64,000 bases of DNA. It comes from Schlegelella_A sp965246805. GTDB lineage: Bacteria > Pseudomonadota > Gammaproteobacteria > Burkholderiales > Burkholderiaceae_C. The stretch's first letter is position 1; each line of letters opens with the position of its first letter. Of this stretch, positions 19,534 to 28,242 are shown piece after piece. The stretch lies in contig CBDFFO010000009.1 in the NCBI GenBank assembly GCA_965246805.1, positions 372,001 through 436,000 on the forward strand. The letters are read 5' to 3'. The translations under genes were made by a program, and so were the position numbers. The notes under the pieces are model-generated. The model was given only the letters and a program-made list of their open reading frames with translations. It was not told the origin of the DNA and did not search any database.

Positions 19534-21840
19534 TCAGGCCGTGGCCGGCTCCGCTTTCGGCTTGTCGCTTTTCTTCGCCGGCGTGATGTCGAGCACCGGC
19601 TTGCCGTCGGCGTCGACATCGACCGCCAGGCGACCGCCCTCGACCAACCGGCCGAACAGCAGCTCGTCAGCGAGGGCACGACGGATCGTGTCCTGGATCA
19701 GGCGCTGCATCGGACGGGCGCCCATCAGCGGATCGAAGCCCTTCTTCGCGAGCTGCTTGCGCAAGCCGTCGGTGAACGTGACCTCGACCTTCTTCTCGGC
19801 AAGCTGACCTTCCAGCTGCAGCAGGAACTTGTCGACCACGCGAAGGATGATCTCTTCGTCGAGCGCCTTGAAACTTACCGTCGCATCCAGGCGATTGCGG
19901 AATTCAGGCGTGAAGAGGCGCTTGATGTCGGCCATCTCGTCGCCTTGCTCGCGCGAGTTGGTGAAGCCGATCGTCGACTTGTTCATCGTCTCGGCGCCGG
20001 CGTTCGTGGTCATCACGAGGATCACGCTGCGAAAGTCGGCCTTGCGACCGTTGTTATCGGTGAGCGTGCCATGGTCCATCACCTGCAGCAGCACGTTGAA
20101 GACATCCGGGTGCGCCTTCTCGATCTCGTCGAGCAACAGCACCGCGTGCGGCTTCTTCGAGATCGCCTCGGTCAGCAAACCTCCCTGGTCGAAGCCCACG
20201 TAGCCTGGCGGCGCGCCGATCAGGCGGCTCACCGCGTGGCGCTCCATGTACTCGCTCATGTCGAAGCGGATCAGTTCGATGCCGAGGATGTAGGCCAGCT
20301 GCTTCGCGACCTCAGTCTTGCCGACGCCGGTCGGGCCGCTGAAAAGGAACGAGCCGATCGGCTTGTCGGGGCGACCGAGCCCCGAGCGCGCCATCTTGAT
20401 GGCCGCCGACAACGCCTCGATGGCCGGCTCCTGACCGAACACCACGCTGTTCAGATCGCGCTCGATCGTGCGAAGCTTCGACCGGTCGTCGCTCGACACG
20501 CTCGCCGGCGGGATCCGCGCGATCTTCGCGACGATCTCTTCCACTTCGTTGCGGGTGATGGTCTTCTTCTGCTTGTTCTTTGGCAGGATGCGTTGCGCGG
20601 CACCCGCCTCGTCGATCACGTCGATCGCCTTGTCGGGAAGATGACGGTCGTTGATAAATTTCGCAGACAGCTCGGCTGCCGCCTGCAGCGCGCCGGTCGC
20701 GTACTTCACGCTGTGGTGTTCCTCGAAGCGCGACTTCAACCCCTTCAAGATCTCGACCGTCTGCTCCACCGAAGGCTCGACGACATCGACCTTCTGGAAG
20801 CGACGCGACAACGCCGCATCCTTCTCGAAGATACCGCGGTATTCAGAGAACGTGGTCGCGCCGATGCACTTGATCTGCCCCGAACTCAGCGCCGGCTTCA
20901 ACAGGTTGCTGGCATCGAGCGTGCCGCCCGAGGCCGCACCCGCGCCGATCAGCGTGTGGATCTCGTCGATAAAGAGGATCGCGTCGGGCTGATCCTTCAG
21001 GTGCTTCAGCACACCCTTCAGCCGCTGCTCGAAGTCGCCGCGGTACTTAGTCCCGGCGAGCAGCGCACCCATGTCCAGCGAATAGACGACGCTGTTGGCC
21101 AGTACATCCGGCACTTCCGCTTGCGTGATCCGCCAGGCGAGGCCTTCGGCGATCGCGGTCTTTCCGACGCCGGCCTCGCCGACCAGCAACGGGTTGTTCT
21201 TGCGCCGACGACAGAGGATCTGGATCACGCGCTCGACCTCGTGCTCGCGGCCGATCAGCGGATCGATCTTGCCGTCGCGGGCGAGCTGGTTCAAATTCTG
21301 CGTGAACTGATCGAGCGGCGAGCCCTTGCCGTCGCCATCATCCTTTTCGGTCTCGCCGCCGCTCGGCGGCGTTTCGCCCGGCTTGCCGGCTTCCGGCGGA
21401 TCGCTCTTCTTGATGCCGTGAGCGATGAAATTGACCACATCCAGACGCGTCACCCCCTGCTGATGCAGGTAATAGACGGCATGCGAATCCTTTTCGCCGA
21501 AGATCGCCACCAGCACGTTGGCCCCGGTCACTTCCTTCTTGCCGCTGCCGGTGGACTGCACGTGCATGATCGCGCGCTGGATCACGCGCTGGAAGCCAAG
21601 CGTCGGCTGCGTGTCGACTTCGTCGGAACCACCCACGGTCGGCGTGTTCTCCTTGATGAAGCCGAGCAGGCTCTTCCTCAGATCGTCGAGATTCGCGGAA
21701 CAGGCGCGCAGCACCTCAGCGGCCGACGGGTTGTCGAGAAGCGCCATCAGCAGGTGCTCGACGGTGATGAACTCATGGCGCTGCTGGCGTGCTTCGACGA
21801 ACGCCATATGCAGACTGACTTCAAGCTCTTGCGCGATCAT
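19534..21840 (-). CDS. clpA: ATP-dependent Clp protease ATPase subunit ClpA
   Basis: ClpA is the unfoldase that feeds substrates to ClpP. The 768-residue protein has the Clp N-domain (residues 1-140), a first AAA+ domain with Walker A GEAGVGKT, and a second with GPTGVGKTE and DEIEKAHPDV. A ClpP-contact IGF-type loop (TIGFTNS) lies near residue 610. I used ATG 21840, where the conserved MIAQELEVSLHMAF begins. It overlaps the clpS stop (ATGA), as is usual for the clpS-clpA pair. Confidence 0.97.
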   Translation of the reverse strand: MIAQELEVSLHMAFVEARQQRHEFITVEHLLMALLDNPSAAEVLRACSANLDDLRKSLLGFIKENTPTVGGSDEVDTQPTLGFQRVIQRAIMHVQSTGSGKKEVTGANVLVAIFGEKDSHAVYYLHQQGVTRLDVVNFIAHGIKKSDPPEAGKPGETPPSGGETEKDDGDGKGSPLDQFTQNLNQLARDGKIDPLIGREHEVERVIQILCRRRKNNPLLVGEAGVGKTAIAEGLAWRITQAEVPDVLANSVVYSLDMGALLAGTKYRGDFEQRLKGVLKHLKDQPDAILFIDEIHTLIGAGAASGGTLDASNLLKPALSSGQIKCIGATTFSEYRGIFEKDAALSRRFQKVDVVEPSVEQTVEILKGLKSRFEEHHSVKYATGALQAAAELSAKFINDRHLPDKAIDVIDEAGAAQRILPKNKQKKTITRNEVEEIVAKIARIPPASVSSDDRSKLRTIERDLNSVVFGQEPAIEALSAAIKMARSGLGRPDKPIGSFLFSGPTGVGKTEVAKQLAYILGIELIRFDMSEYMERHAVSRLIGAPPGYVGFDQGGLLTEAISKKPHAVLLLDEIEKAHPDVFNVLLQVMDHGTLTDNNGRKADFRSVILVMTTNAGAETMNKSTIGFTNSREQGDEMADIKRLFTPEFRNRLDATVSFKALDEEIILRVVDKFLLQLEGQLAEKKVEVTFTDGLRKQLAKKGFDPLMGARPMQRLIQDTIRRALADELLFGRLVEGGRLAVDVDADGKPVLDITPAKKSDKPKAEPATA

Positions 21841-22196
21841 GCGGACTCCATAATGCATTGCAGTGGGTGACCGCCGCGGCGTGCGGCCGTCAACACCAGT
21901 TCCACTTTGGTCGCCGCGACGTCTTTGCTGTAGACACCGCACACGCCACGACCATCGTGATGAATCTTCAACATGATCTGGGTCGCCGTTTCCAGGTCAC
22001 GCCCGAAATACTCCTGCAGGACCATCACGACGAATTCCATCGGCGTGTAGTCGTCGTTGAGCAAGACCACCTGGTACATCTTCGGTGGTTCGGTCTTTTG
22101 AGCTTGCCGCTCGGCAACGACGGCCCCCTGTCCATCATCGGGCAACGGCCGAGTGGTCGGCGGTGCTGACGGTGGCGGCGGTTGATCCGTAGGCAT
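21837..22196 (-). CDS. clpS: ClpA adaptor protein ClpS
   Basis: ClpS recognises N-degron substrates and hands them to ClpA. The 119-residue product has an unstructured Pro-rich N-terminus (about 38 residues, longer than in E. coli), then the core YQVVLLNDDYTPMEFVVMVLQEYF. The second signature IMLKIHHDGRGVCGVY follows. Residues of the binding pocket (NDD, TPMEFV, H in IHHDG) are intact. It overlaps clpA by four bases. In relatives as I recall them, csp and icd lie upstream; here the rhodopsin cassette does. Confidence 0.96.
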   Translation of the reverse strand: MPTDQPPPPSAPPTTRPLPDDGQGAVVAERQAQKTEPPKMYQVVLLNDDYTPMEFVVMVLQEYFGRDLETATQIMLKIHHDGRGVCGVYSKDVAATKVELVLTAARRGGHPLQCIMESA

Positions 22197-22561
22197 GAAT
22201 CATTCTATCGATTAGATGCGGCAAGCCCTCTTTGGTTCGCATATAGCGCTTAGGGACTAATTCACAAGGCCGCGGCAGCGTGAGACCGATGCGGCACAAC
22301 GGCCGCTTTCGAAGCCTGCGCACCGCGGCCACCCCACGAAGCATGCCGGCCTCTGCGTCTCATGGGGTGGACCGTGGTCGGGCCGTTTTTTCGGGCACGT
22401 TACCGTACAGACAGAAAGAGTCCGCCGGCCACCCAGCGGCCGTATCCGGAAAGCAGATATCGAGCTCGTGAGCGTTGGCATGGGCCGTGTGCCCTCGAAG
22501 CGTTCGGCTATAGACGCCGTGCTCGCCAGGCGTTCTCGAAACTTGCACGCGGCGCCCCGAG
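22197..22561. other. 365-base spacer between the cassette regulator and clpS
   Basis: No convincing gene lies here. The longest frame (minus strand, 22360-22548) lacks family features, and I see no cold-shock protein remnant although this position often carries one in relatives. AT-rich patches near 22225-22262 (CATATAGCGC) could hold the clpS promoter. No strong terminator for the rhodopsin cassette was found. This is probably one edge of the inserted cassette. Confidence 0.5.
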
Positions 22562-23533
22562 TTACCGCTTCGGCTCGGGTATGCCTTCGTGCGCCAGCAG
22601 TTGCCGGAGCACTTCTTCGAGGAACGCGCGGCAATGCCCGCTGGCGCTGTACATCATCGCGTGGAGGGCCGCGTCCTTGATGTTCGTGCTCTCGCACTCG
22701 AGGCTGTAGCTCTCGAAGGCGTTGAGTTTGTTCAGCAGGTCGGCGAGATGATTCGGGCACTCGCACAGCACCTTGGACGGCATGTGACTGAGTTGCTGAA
22801 GAAACGCATCGTCGTAGCGCCGCGCCGCTGCCGAGTGCATCAGGATCTGCGAGAAAGCTGCCGGTGGCGTGGGGTCGACCGACATGCCCAGGTGACAAAG
22901 CCGGGCGATCTGCGCTGGATCAGCCGGCGCTGCCAGCGCGATGATGTTGGCGTTGTCGAGCCGGGACAGCAGCTGGCGGTTTCCGAAACCGTAGATCACG
23001 ATGACCACCTGCGCCTTGGTCTCAGACCGCAGCTGCCTCAGCATGGGGGGCAGGTCGTGGCGAAGCACCGGGGCATCCACAATCACGGCGTCGACCGCGG
23101 GCAGCGCCCCGAACTCTGTGTCGGCCAGCGTGGGCAGGCTGGCCTGGATCCTCACATCAGAGCGCGCTTTCCACGCCGTCTTGAGCACGGTCGCCAATGC
23201 CGAACCGTAAACGAGCACCCTGCAGTTCGCCGTTCTCGCCTTCGCCGGCGCGGGCGCATCCTTGAATCGAGCCTTGATCTGGCGGTCGGTCAGCGCAGCC
23301 ACCGTGCTGATGGCCTGCCCCGCATCGACAGCTGCCTTGACGAGTGACAAGCGTTCGATGTCGGCGCGCCGATAGAGGCGCACGTTGCCCGCACTGCGCG
23401 TCGGTTGCACGACCGCGTGGCGCAACTCCCAGACCCGGATGGTCTGCACCGGGATGCCGGTGAGATGCGAGACCGTGGCGATTCGGTACAGCCCGTCGAT
23501 GGAAGCGTCGGCGCTCGATGGGGGGGTGTTCAT
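22562..23533 (-). CDS. MerR-type regulator with Cys/His-containing C-terminus (cassette regulator)
   Basis: Residues 15-85 are a MerR-type DNA-binding domain (YRIATVSHLTGIPVQTIRVWE, then RLYRRADIERLSL). Residues about 103-212 look like an alternating alpha/beta fold (CRVLVYG, VDAVIVDAP, AQVVIVIYGFG). This resembles the cobalamin-binding domain position of CarH/LitR, but I find no DxHxxG or other B12 His motif. The C-terminal segment 254-301 has Cys257, Cys259, His262, Cys280, His291, His300 and Cys301. It is the last gene of the rhodopsin-carotenoid cassette, 58 bases after blh, and probably controls it. ATG 23533 preferred over an upstream TTG. The signal sensed is unknown. Confidence 0.8.
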   Translation of the reverse strand: MNTPPSSADASIDGLYRIATVSHLTGIPVQTIRVWELRHAVVQPTRSAGNVRLYRRADIERLSLVKAAVDAGQAISTVAALTDRQIKARFKDAPAPAKARTANCRVLVYGSALATVLKTAWKARSDVRIQASLPTLADTEFGALPAVDAVIVDAPVLRHDLPPMLRQLRSETKAQVVIVIYGFGNRQLLSRLDNANIIALAAPADPAQIARLCHLGMSVDPTPPAAFSQILMHSAAARRYDDAFLQQLSHMPSKVLCECPNHLADLLNKLNAFESYSLECESTNIKDAALHAMMYSASGHCRAFLEEVLRQLLAHEGIPEPKR

Positions 23534-23591
23534 TGAGGGCAATTCTTGTTACTGAGTGTGGCAACGGGCGCAAGATAACGCGAGCCGAATG

Positions 23592-24473
23592 TCAACGCTC
23601 TGCGGTGGGTGCCCACCTTCGGGCACGTTCCAGCAACACCATGTGCGGCAGCGTCAGCGCCGCCAGGCCGACAAAAACCAGTTGCATCAGCCGCGTCTCC
23701 ACCGGCAGATCGGTCGCCAGCATGCCGAACAATGCGGCTACCCCTAGCACGGCCAGCGTCGGCCACAGCGCCCGCGCCAGCGCGCTGCTTGCCTCCGCCG
23801 GTGGCAGGCCGGCCAGCGTTCGCAAGATGTGCCGTGGGCTGTGCATGGCGCAGAAGTAGACGGTGAACGCCGCCAGGGGCGGGGCGACCAGCGCGAGCGC
23901 AGCCAGTGCGGCCGCTTCGCGGGCGGCGAGGGGCGATGTCCGGGCCTGCAGCGCGCATGCCAGCACCATGGCGGCGAGCCAAGGCACGGCGAGCTGGCTC
24001 AAGACGGGCACCACAAAAGCGGCGCTGGCGGCTCCGGCCACCAGACCCAACAGACGCTGCAGCTCGGCACCGTGAAACAGGGCTGGCAGCGCGATCACGG
24101 CGCCTCCGTAAAGGACACGCGAGAGTCTGGGAACGCCCACCGCGGCATCGCCACCGAAGTGCAAGGCCGACACGATCAGAAAGGCGCAAAGGAAAATCGA
24201 AGGTGCCACGATCCACAAGGCGACCACCGCAGCCGACAGACCGACGTAGCCCAACAAGAACAGCGCCCATCCGTTGAAGTCGGCAACGCGGAAGAGCTGC
24301 CGAGCGATCACGACATCGAAAGCGCCGTGGGGCATGCCCAGCAGCAGCACCAGCGCGCCCATCGCCCAAAGTTCGTGCCGGGGCTCCAGCTTGAACCCCG
24401 ATACGCTGGCGATGACGAGCGCCAGGGCGATCCCGCAAAACACCCGGCCTTGAGTCCGTATCGCCGGCGTCAC
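23592..24473 (-). CDS. blh: Brp/Blh family beta-carotene 15,15'-dioxygenase (retinal synthesis)
   Basis: Blh cleaves beta-carotene into two retinals, the rhodopsin chromophore. The 293-residue protein is strongly hydrophobic with several membrane helices. It carries the family histidines: GMPHGAFD (His49), SALHFGGD (His105), His134, CAMHSPRH (His211, His215) and LTLPHMVLLERAR. These would hold the catalytic iron. The start is GTG 24473, overlapping the crtY stop by four bases (GTGA). Context in a rhodopsin/crt operon strongly supports the call. Confidence 0.93.
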   Translation of the reverse strand: MTPAIRTQGRVFCGIALALVIASVSGFKLEPRHELWAMGALVLLLGMPHGAFDVVIARQLFRVADFNGWALFLLGYVGLSAAVVALWIVAPSIFLCAFLIVSALHFGGDAAVGVPRLSRVLYGGAVIALPALFHGAELQRLLGLVAGAASAAFVVPVLSQLAVPWLAAMVLACALQARTSPLAAREAAALAALALVAPPLAAFTVYFCAMHSPRHILRTLAGLPPAEASSALARALWPTLAVLGVAALFGMLATDLPVETRLMQLVFVGLAALTLPHMVLLERARRWAPTAER

Positions 24474-25642
24474 AGCGTTTGAGCCTGCAAGGCACTGCGC
24501 GGCGCCGGCAGCATCAACTGTCGCAGGAACAAAGCTGTCGGCAGGGAAGCGGCGACGAAGACGCGGTCCATCAAGGTCGCGCGGTCGCTCAGGAAGCGCA
24601 CGATGCGGGGTGTGGCGGTGCGCTCGAACAAGCGTGTGAACAACTCCGGCCCGCGCTCGGGATGGGTTCGCAGCACGTCCAGGAACAGGCGATCCATCAA
24701 CCGCGTCAGCAAGGGGTCGGGCTCATGCCCAATGGCGGTCTGACCGCAACGCAGCGCCTCGCCGCAGCGGTCGGCCCATCGCTGGATGCGCTGGAAGGCG
24801 TATCCGGTGGCGGGACGAGCCGCGCCACTCATCAGCCCGGCGCGCAGGTGGCCATGGCCCAGCGCCTCGGCAGGGGGCGCCATCCCCATCGGCAGGATGC
24901 CGGCTTCCGTGCGCACGACCTCAGTTTGCGCGGCGCCGCATAGGCGCTGCACGGCCTGCTGCTGGCGACGGGCAAGGTCGGCGGGCCCGCGCGGCTCAGG
25001 ATCGAACAGCGTGGTTTCGATTAGCGCGCGATGGGACGACAGCGGCAGCACGTAGGTGAAGGCAACCGCCCCTGGCGAGTCGTGCGCGAAGTCCATCAGC
25101 TCGACGCGACTGGGGTCGAAGACCGCACGGTCGCAGACCAGTTCCTGGCCCAGGAACGACTGCCACAACGCCGAGTCACCGAGTCGAGGCGCGCGCGGTG
25201 GCCGGGTGTCGACCACCTGCGCTGCCGACAGAGCACCGGCCGAGGTTTCGATGCGCCAGCCGCCGGGCACCGGTCTGGGCGGCGCCGACACCGTCACGCC
25301 CAGCTCCAACCGAACGACCTCGCTCGATTCAAAGCTCCGTCGCGCGTGGTCGTAGAAATCGCCGGCTTCCAGCAGTTGGTAAGGTGTGCGGGCACAGTCG
25401 ATCTGCACCGATCGAGACGACGACCGCACCGCGACCCGCGACCAGCTGCGCTTCACCAACGACTCGTGGCGATGCGGCCCAAGGCGCCAGAAACACCAGC
25501 TGCGGTCGTTGGCATAGACCGAGCGTGACTCCAGCACCGTCACCCGCCGGCACCGGCCGGGTTGATCGGCAAGCCGCAGCGCCAGGCTGAGCCCCGCGCA
25601 ACCGCCACCCAGCACGACGAGGTCGAGGTCAGTCTGCAACAC
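24470..25642 (-). CDS. crtY: Lycopene beta-cyclase
   Basis: CrtY closes both ends of lycopene to give beta-carotene. The 390-residue flavoprotein has the dinucleotide fold LGGGCAGLS at 11-19, the family motif DRSWCFW at 46-52, and the later signatures RPATGYAFQRI and MDRLFLDVL. Start GTG 25642 overlaps crtB by 14 bases, and the stop overlaps blh by four, so translation is likely coupled through crtB-crtY-blh. No ketolase or hydroxylase accompanies it, so the end product is beta-carotene, then retinal. Confidence 0.95.
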   Translation of the reverse strand: MLQTDLDLVVLGGGCAGLSLALRLADQPGRCRRVTVLESRSVYANDRSWCFWRLGPHRHESLVKRSWSRVAVRSSSRSVQIDCARTPYQLLEAGDFYDHARRSFESSEVVRLELGVTVSAPPRPVPGGWRIETSAGALSAAQVVDTRPPRAPRLGDSALWQSFLGQELVCDRAVFDPSRVELMDFAHDSPGAVAFTYVLPLSSHRALIETTLFDPEPRGPADLARRQQQAVQRLCGAAQTEVVRTEAGILPMGMAPPAEALGHGHLRAGLMSGAARPATGYAFQRIQRWADRCGEALRCGQTAIGHEPDPLLTRLMDRLFLDVLRTHPERGPELFTRLFERTATPRIVRFLSDRATLMDRVFVAASLPTALFLRQLMLPAPRSALQAQTL

Positions 25643-26588
25643 CGATCTCCGTGGTCAAGGCCGCGATGGGGCGCCGCAGCGCAATGACCCGGGGCAACAC
25701 CAGAGGCGCTATCCCTGCGCCGGGTTGTGCGGTGGCGGTGCTGGCGAGCGCCCGCAGCGTGATCGCCACCTTGCCGGCGGCGCTGACCGTCGCCCGCGAG
25801 GACCAGCAGTCGAACCCGCGCTCACGCAGCACGGTGCCGATGCCGCGGTACGCGCGGGCGGCTACCAGGATGCCGGTCCGGGCCCCACTGGGCAAGTAGC
25901 GCAAGCCCTGCTCGCCGCTGGCGTAGTGGCGGTCGGCCGTGTCGAGCAACAAGCGCAACGTGGCGGTGACGGTGGCCTTCACGGAAGGCTTTGGATCGAT
26001 GAGCGCTGCGGGCTCGAGCGCCCCCACCAGCGCGGCGGGCAGGTAGCGACGGCCGAGCAAGGCGTCTTCGCGCACGTCGCGGCAGATGTTCGTCAACTGC
26101 ATCGCGATGCCGAGATCAATCGCATGCGGCAAGGCCTCGGGCGTGGTCACATCGAGCGCCGCGGTCATCATCAAGCCGACCGTGCCGGCAACCCGATAGC
26201 AGTAGCACAGGAGCTCGTCCATGTCGGCGAATTGCACCTTCCCTAGATCGCCTTCGACGCCGCGAATCAATTCCAGTGGGATGGCCGGGTCGATGCCGCA
26301 GGTGAGCATGAGTTGCAGCATGTCGGCTGTTTCGACGTCGTCGCATTCACCGGTCTGCAGGGCTCGGCGAATCACGGCCAGTGCGGCACGGGCCGTGGCC
26401 GCATCGGTGGCCTCGTCGGCCACGTCGTCGATGCGGCGGCAGAAGCCGTACAGGCGCGTCGCGCGCTCGGCGTGCCGCGTGCTGAGCAGCGTGCGCGCCC
26501 AGTGGAAGCTGTGACCGCGTTCGGCCAGCAGCCCGTCGGCGGCGGCGTATACCGCCCTGGACGACTCAGGGCCTGCGATCGTGTTCAT
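25629..26588 (-). CDS. crtB: Phytoene synthase
   Basis: CrtB condenses two GGPP into phytoene. The 319-residue protein has both Asp-rich Mg-binding motifs, DDVAD at 54-58 and NICRDVRED at 167-175. It also has the squalene/phytoene synthase pattern YCYRVAGTVGLMM. Start ATG 26588 overlaps the crtI stop in an ATGA; the frame extends far upstream, but that part lies inside crtI and is not conserved. Length is usual. No GGPP synthase gene adjoins it. Confidence 0.96.
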   Translation of the reverse strand: MNTIAGPESSRAVYAAADGLLAERGHSFHWARTLLSTRHAERATRLYGFCRRIDDVADEATDAATARAALAVIRRALQTGECDDVETADMLQLMLTCGIDPAIPLELIRGVEGDLGKVQFADMDELLCYCYRVAGTVGLMMTAALDVTTPEALPHAIDLGIAMQLTNICRDVREDALLGRRYLPAALVGALEPAALIDPKPSVKATVTATLRLLLDTADRHYASGEQGLRYLPSGARTGILVAARAYRGIGTVLRERGFDCWSSRATVSAAGKVAITLRALASTATAQPGAGIAPLVLPRVIALRRPIAALTTEIGVAD

Positions 26589-28174
26589 GCGTTGAGGGGC
26601 TCTTGTCGCATCGCCATCTTGGCCACGGGGACCATCGTATCGACCACCTTCGCCGAGCAGAGCACCCCTGGCAGCCCCGCGCCGGGGTGGGTGCCTGCGC
26701 CAACCAGAAACAGGTTTCGGATGCCCTCCGCACGATTGTGAAAGCGGAACCAAGCCGACTGCCGGAACAGCGGCGCGACCGAGAAGCCCGCGCCGTTGAC
26801 GCTGAGGTAGTCGCGCTCGAAGTCGCGCGGTGTCATGCTGAATTCGGCGGTGATGGTCTCGACGAGTCCCGGCAGGATCGTGCGGTCGAGTGCGGCCACG
26901 ATGCGGTCGCGCAGACGCGGCCCTTCCACCGCCCAGTCGATGTCGGCCTGCAGGTTCGGCACCGGGCACAGCACGTAGAAGCTTTCACAACCCGCGGGCG
27001 CGAAGCTCGGGTCGGTCGCGGTCGGCCGATGCAGGTAGAGCGAAAAATCTTCGCTCAGCACCTTCTTGTTGAAGATCTCGTCGAGCAGTTCGCGGTAGCG
27101 CTCACCGAGCCAGATGGTGTGGTGGGCCACATCGGGATAGGACTTGCGCGTGCCGAAATACAGGACGAACAAGCCCATCGAGTAGCTCGCCGCCGACAGT
27201 TTCAGCCGAGACGACCAGGCTTGTTGAGCCTTCGGGATCATCGATGTGTAGAGGTGCGCGGCATCGGCATTCGAGACCACCAGGTCAGCTTCCAAGACGC
27301 CGCCGTCTGTCAGCTCGACCGCGTTGGCCACGCTGCCTTCGACACGAATGCGTTGCACCGTTCGGCCCAGTTGCACGGCGACACCTCGACGCTCCATCAA
27401 CGCGCCCAGTGCTCGGGTGATGGCGCCGGTTCCACCCATCGCGAAGAAAACGCCGTAGGCCCGTTCGAGGTAGTGGATCAACCCGTAGATGCTGGTGGTG
27501 TCGAACGGATTGCCACCCACCAGAAGGGGCTGGATCGAAAAGGCCTGGCGGAGCTTGTCGTTCTTCAAGAAGGTTTTCACCAAGCCCCAGACAGTGCGAT
27601 CGCAACGCAGGCGAACCAGGCTTGGAATCACCCGCACCATCGTGCGCAACCGGTCGAACGGCTTGTCAGAGAGCTGCGTGAAGCCGACGTCGAAGATGCG
27701 TCGGGAATGCTCCAGCAGGCGCAGGTAGCCGTCTCGATCAGCGGCTGAGATCCGGCCGATCTCGGCCAGCGTTTCGTCCAGCGTGCCGCCGTAGTCGAAG
27801 TGGTCGCCGTCGGCAAAACAGAAGCGATACCAGGGTGTGAGAGGCACCAGTTCGACGTGGTCGGCAAAACGCTCACCGAACAAGGCGAACAGTTCGTCGA
27901 AGAGAAAGGGCGCGGTGATCACCGTCGGCCCCGCATCGTGGCGGAAGCCGTCGCGTTCGAAGACCTGTGCGCGACCGCCGAGTTGACGGCATCGATCGAG
28001 CAGCGTGACCCGGTAGCCCTTCGCTCGCAATCGCAACGCGGCCGCCATGCCGCCGAAACCAGCACCGACGACGACTGCGTGGGGCGCGGCCACGGCCCAG
28101 CGAGTCGTCGTTGCTGCTTGGCGGGCGCGCGGCTCGAGTCCCGTGATACGGGCTCGTGCGTATTCAGCACTCAT
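26585..28174 (-). CDS. crtI: Phytoene desaturase
   Basis: CrtI introduces four double bonds into phytoene to give lycopene. The 529-residue flavoprotein has an N-terminal FAD motif VVGAGFGGMAAALRL at about 35-49, the RxxGGRA-type segment QLGGRAQVFERDGFRHDAGPT, and the C-terminal signature LFLVGAGTHPGAGLPGVL. I chose ATG 28174, which has GGAAG 5 bases upstream; an upstream in-frame GTG at 28234 would add 20 residues. It follows the rhodopsin gene by 68 bases and overlaps crtB by four. Confidence 0.96.
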   Translation of the reverse strand: MSAEYARARITGLEPRARQAATTTRWAVAAPHAVVVGAGFGGMAAALRLRAKGYRVTLLDRCRQLGGRAQVFERDGFRHDAGPTVITAPFLFDELFALFGERFADHVELVPLTPWYRFCFADGDHFDYGGTLDETLAEIGRISAADRDGYLRLLEHSRRIFDVGFTQLSDKPFDRLRTMVRVIPSLVRLRCDRTVWGLVKTFLKNDKLRQAFSIQPLLVGGNPFDTTSIYGLIHYLERAYGVFFAMGGTGAITRALGALMERRGVAVQLGRTVQRIRVEGSVANAVELTDGGVLEADLVVSNADAAHLYTSMIPKAQQAWSSRLKLSAASYSMGLFVLYFGTRKSYPDVAHHTIWLGERYRELLDEIFNKKVLSEDFSLYLHRPTATDPSFAPAGCESFYVLCPVPNLQADIDWAVEGPRLRDRIVAALDRTILPGLVETITAEFSMTPRDFERDYLSVNGAGFSVAPLFRQSAWFRFHNRAEGIRNLFLVGAGTHPGAGLPGVLCSAKVVDTMVPVAKMAMRQEPLNA

Positions 28175-28242
28175 GGTGGCTTCCAATGACGGATGCTTTC
28201 CAGTGACGGCCAGCAACGCACGCGCCGCCGTCACCGAGTCGC

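Noticed and set aside
19507..21870. 787-residue plus-strand frame opposite clpA
   Set aside because: Exact antisense shadow of clpA with no recognisable motif.
22360..22548. 62-residue minus-strand frame in the clpS-regulator spacer
   Set aside because: Checked as a possible cold-shock protein; no such motifs (no RNP-type aromatic patches) and no ribosome-binding site.
22562..23533. calling the cassette regulator LitR or CarH
   Set aside because: The MerR domain fits, but the B12-binding His motif that defines those families is not visible.
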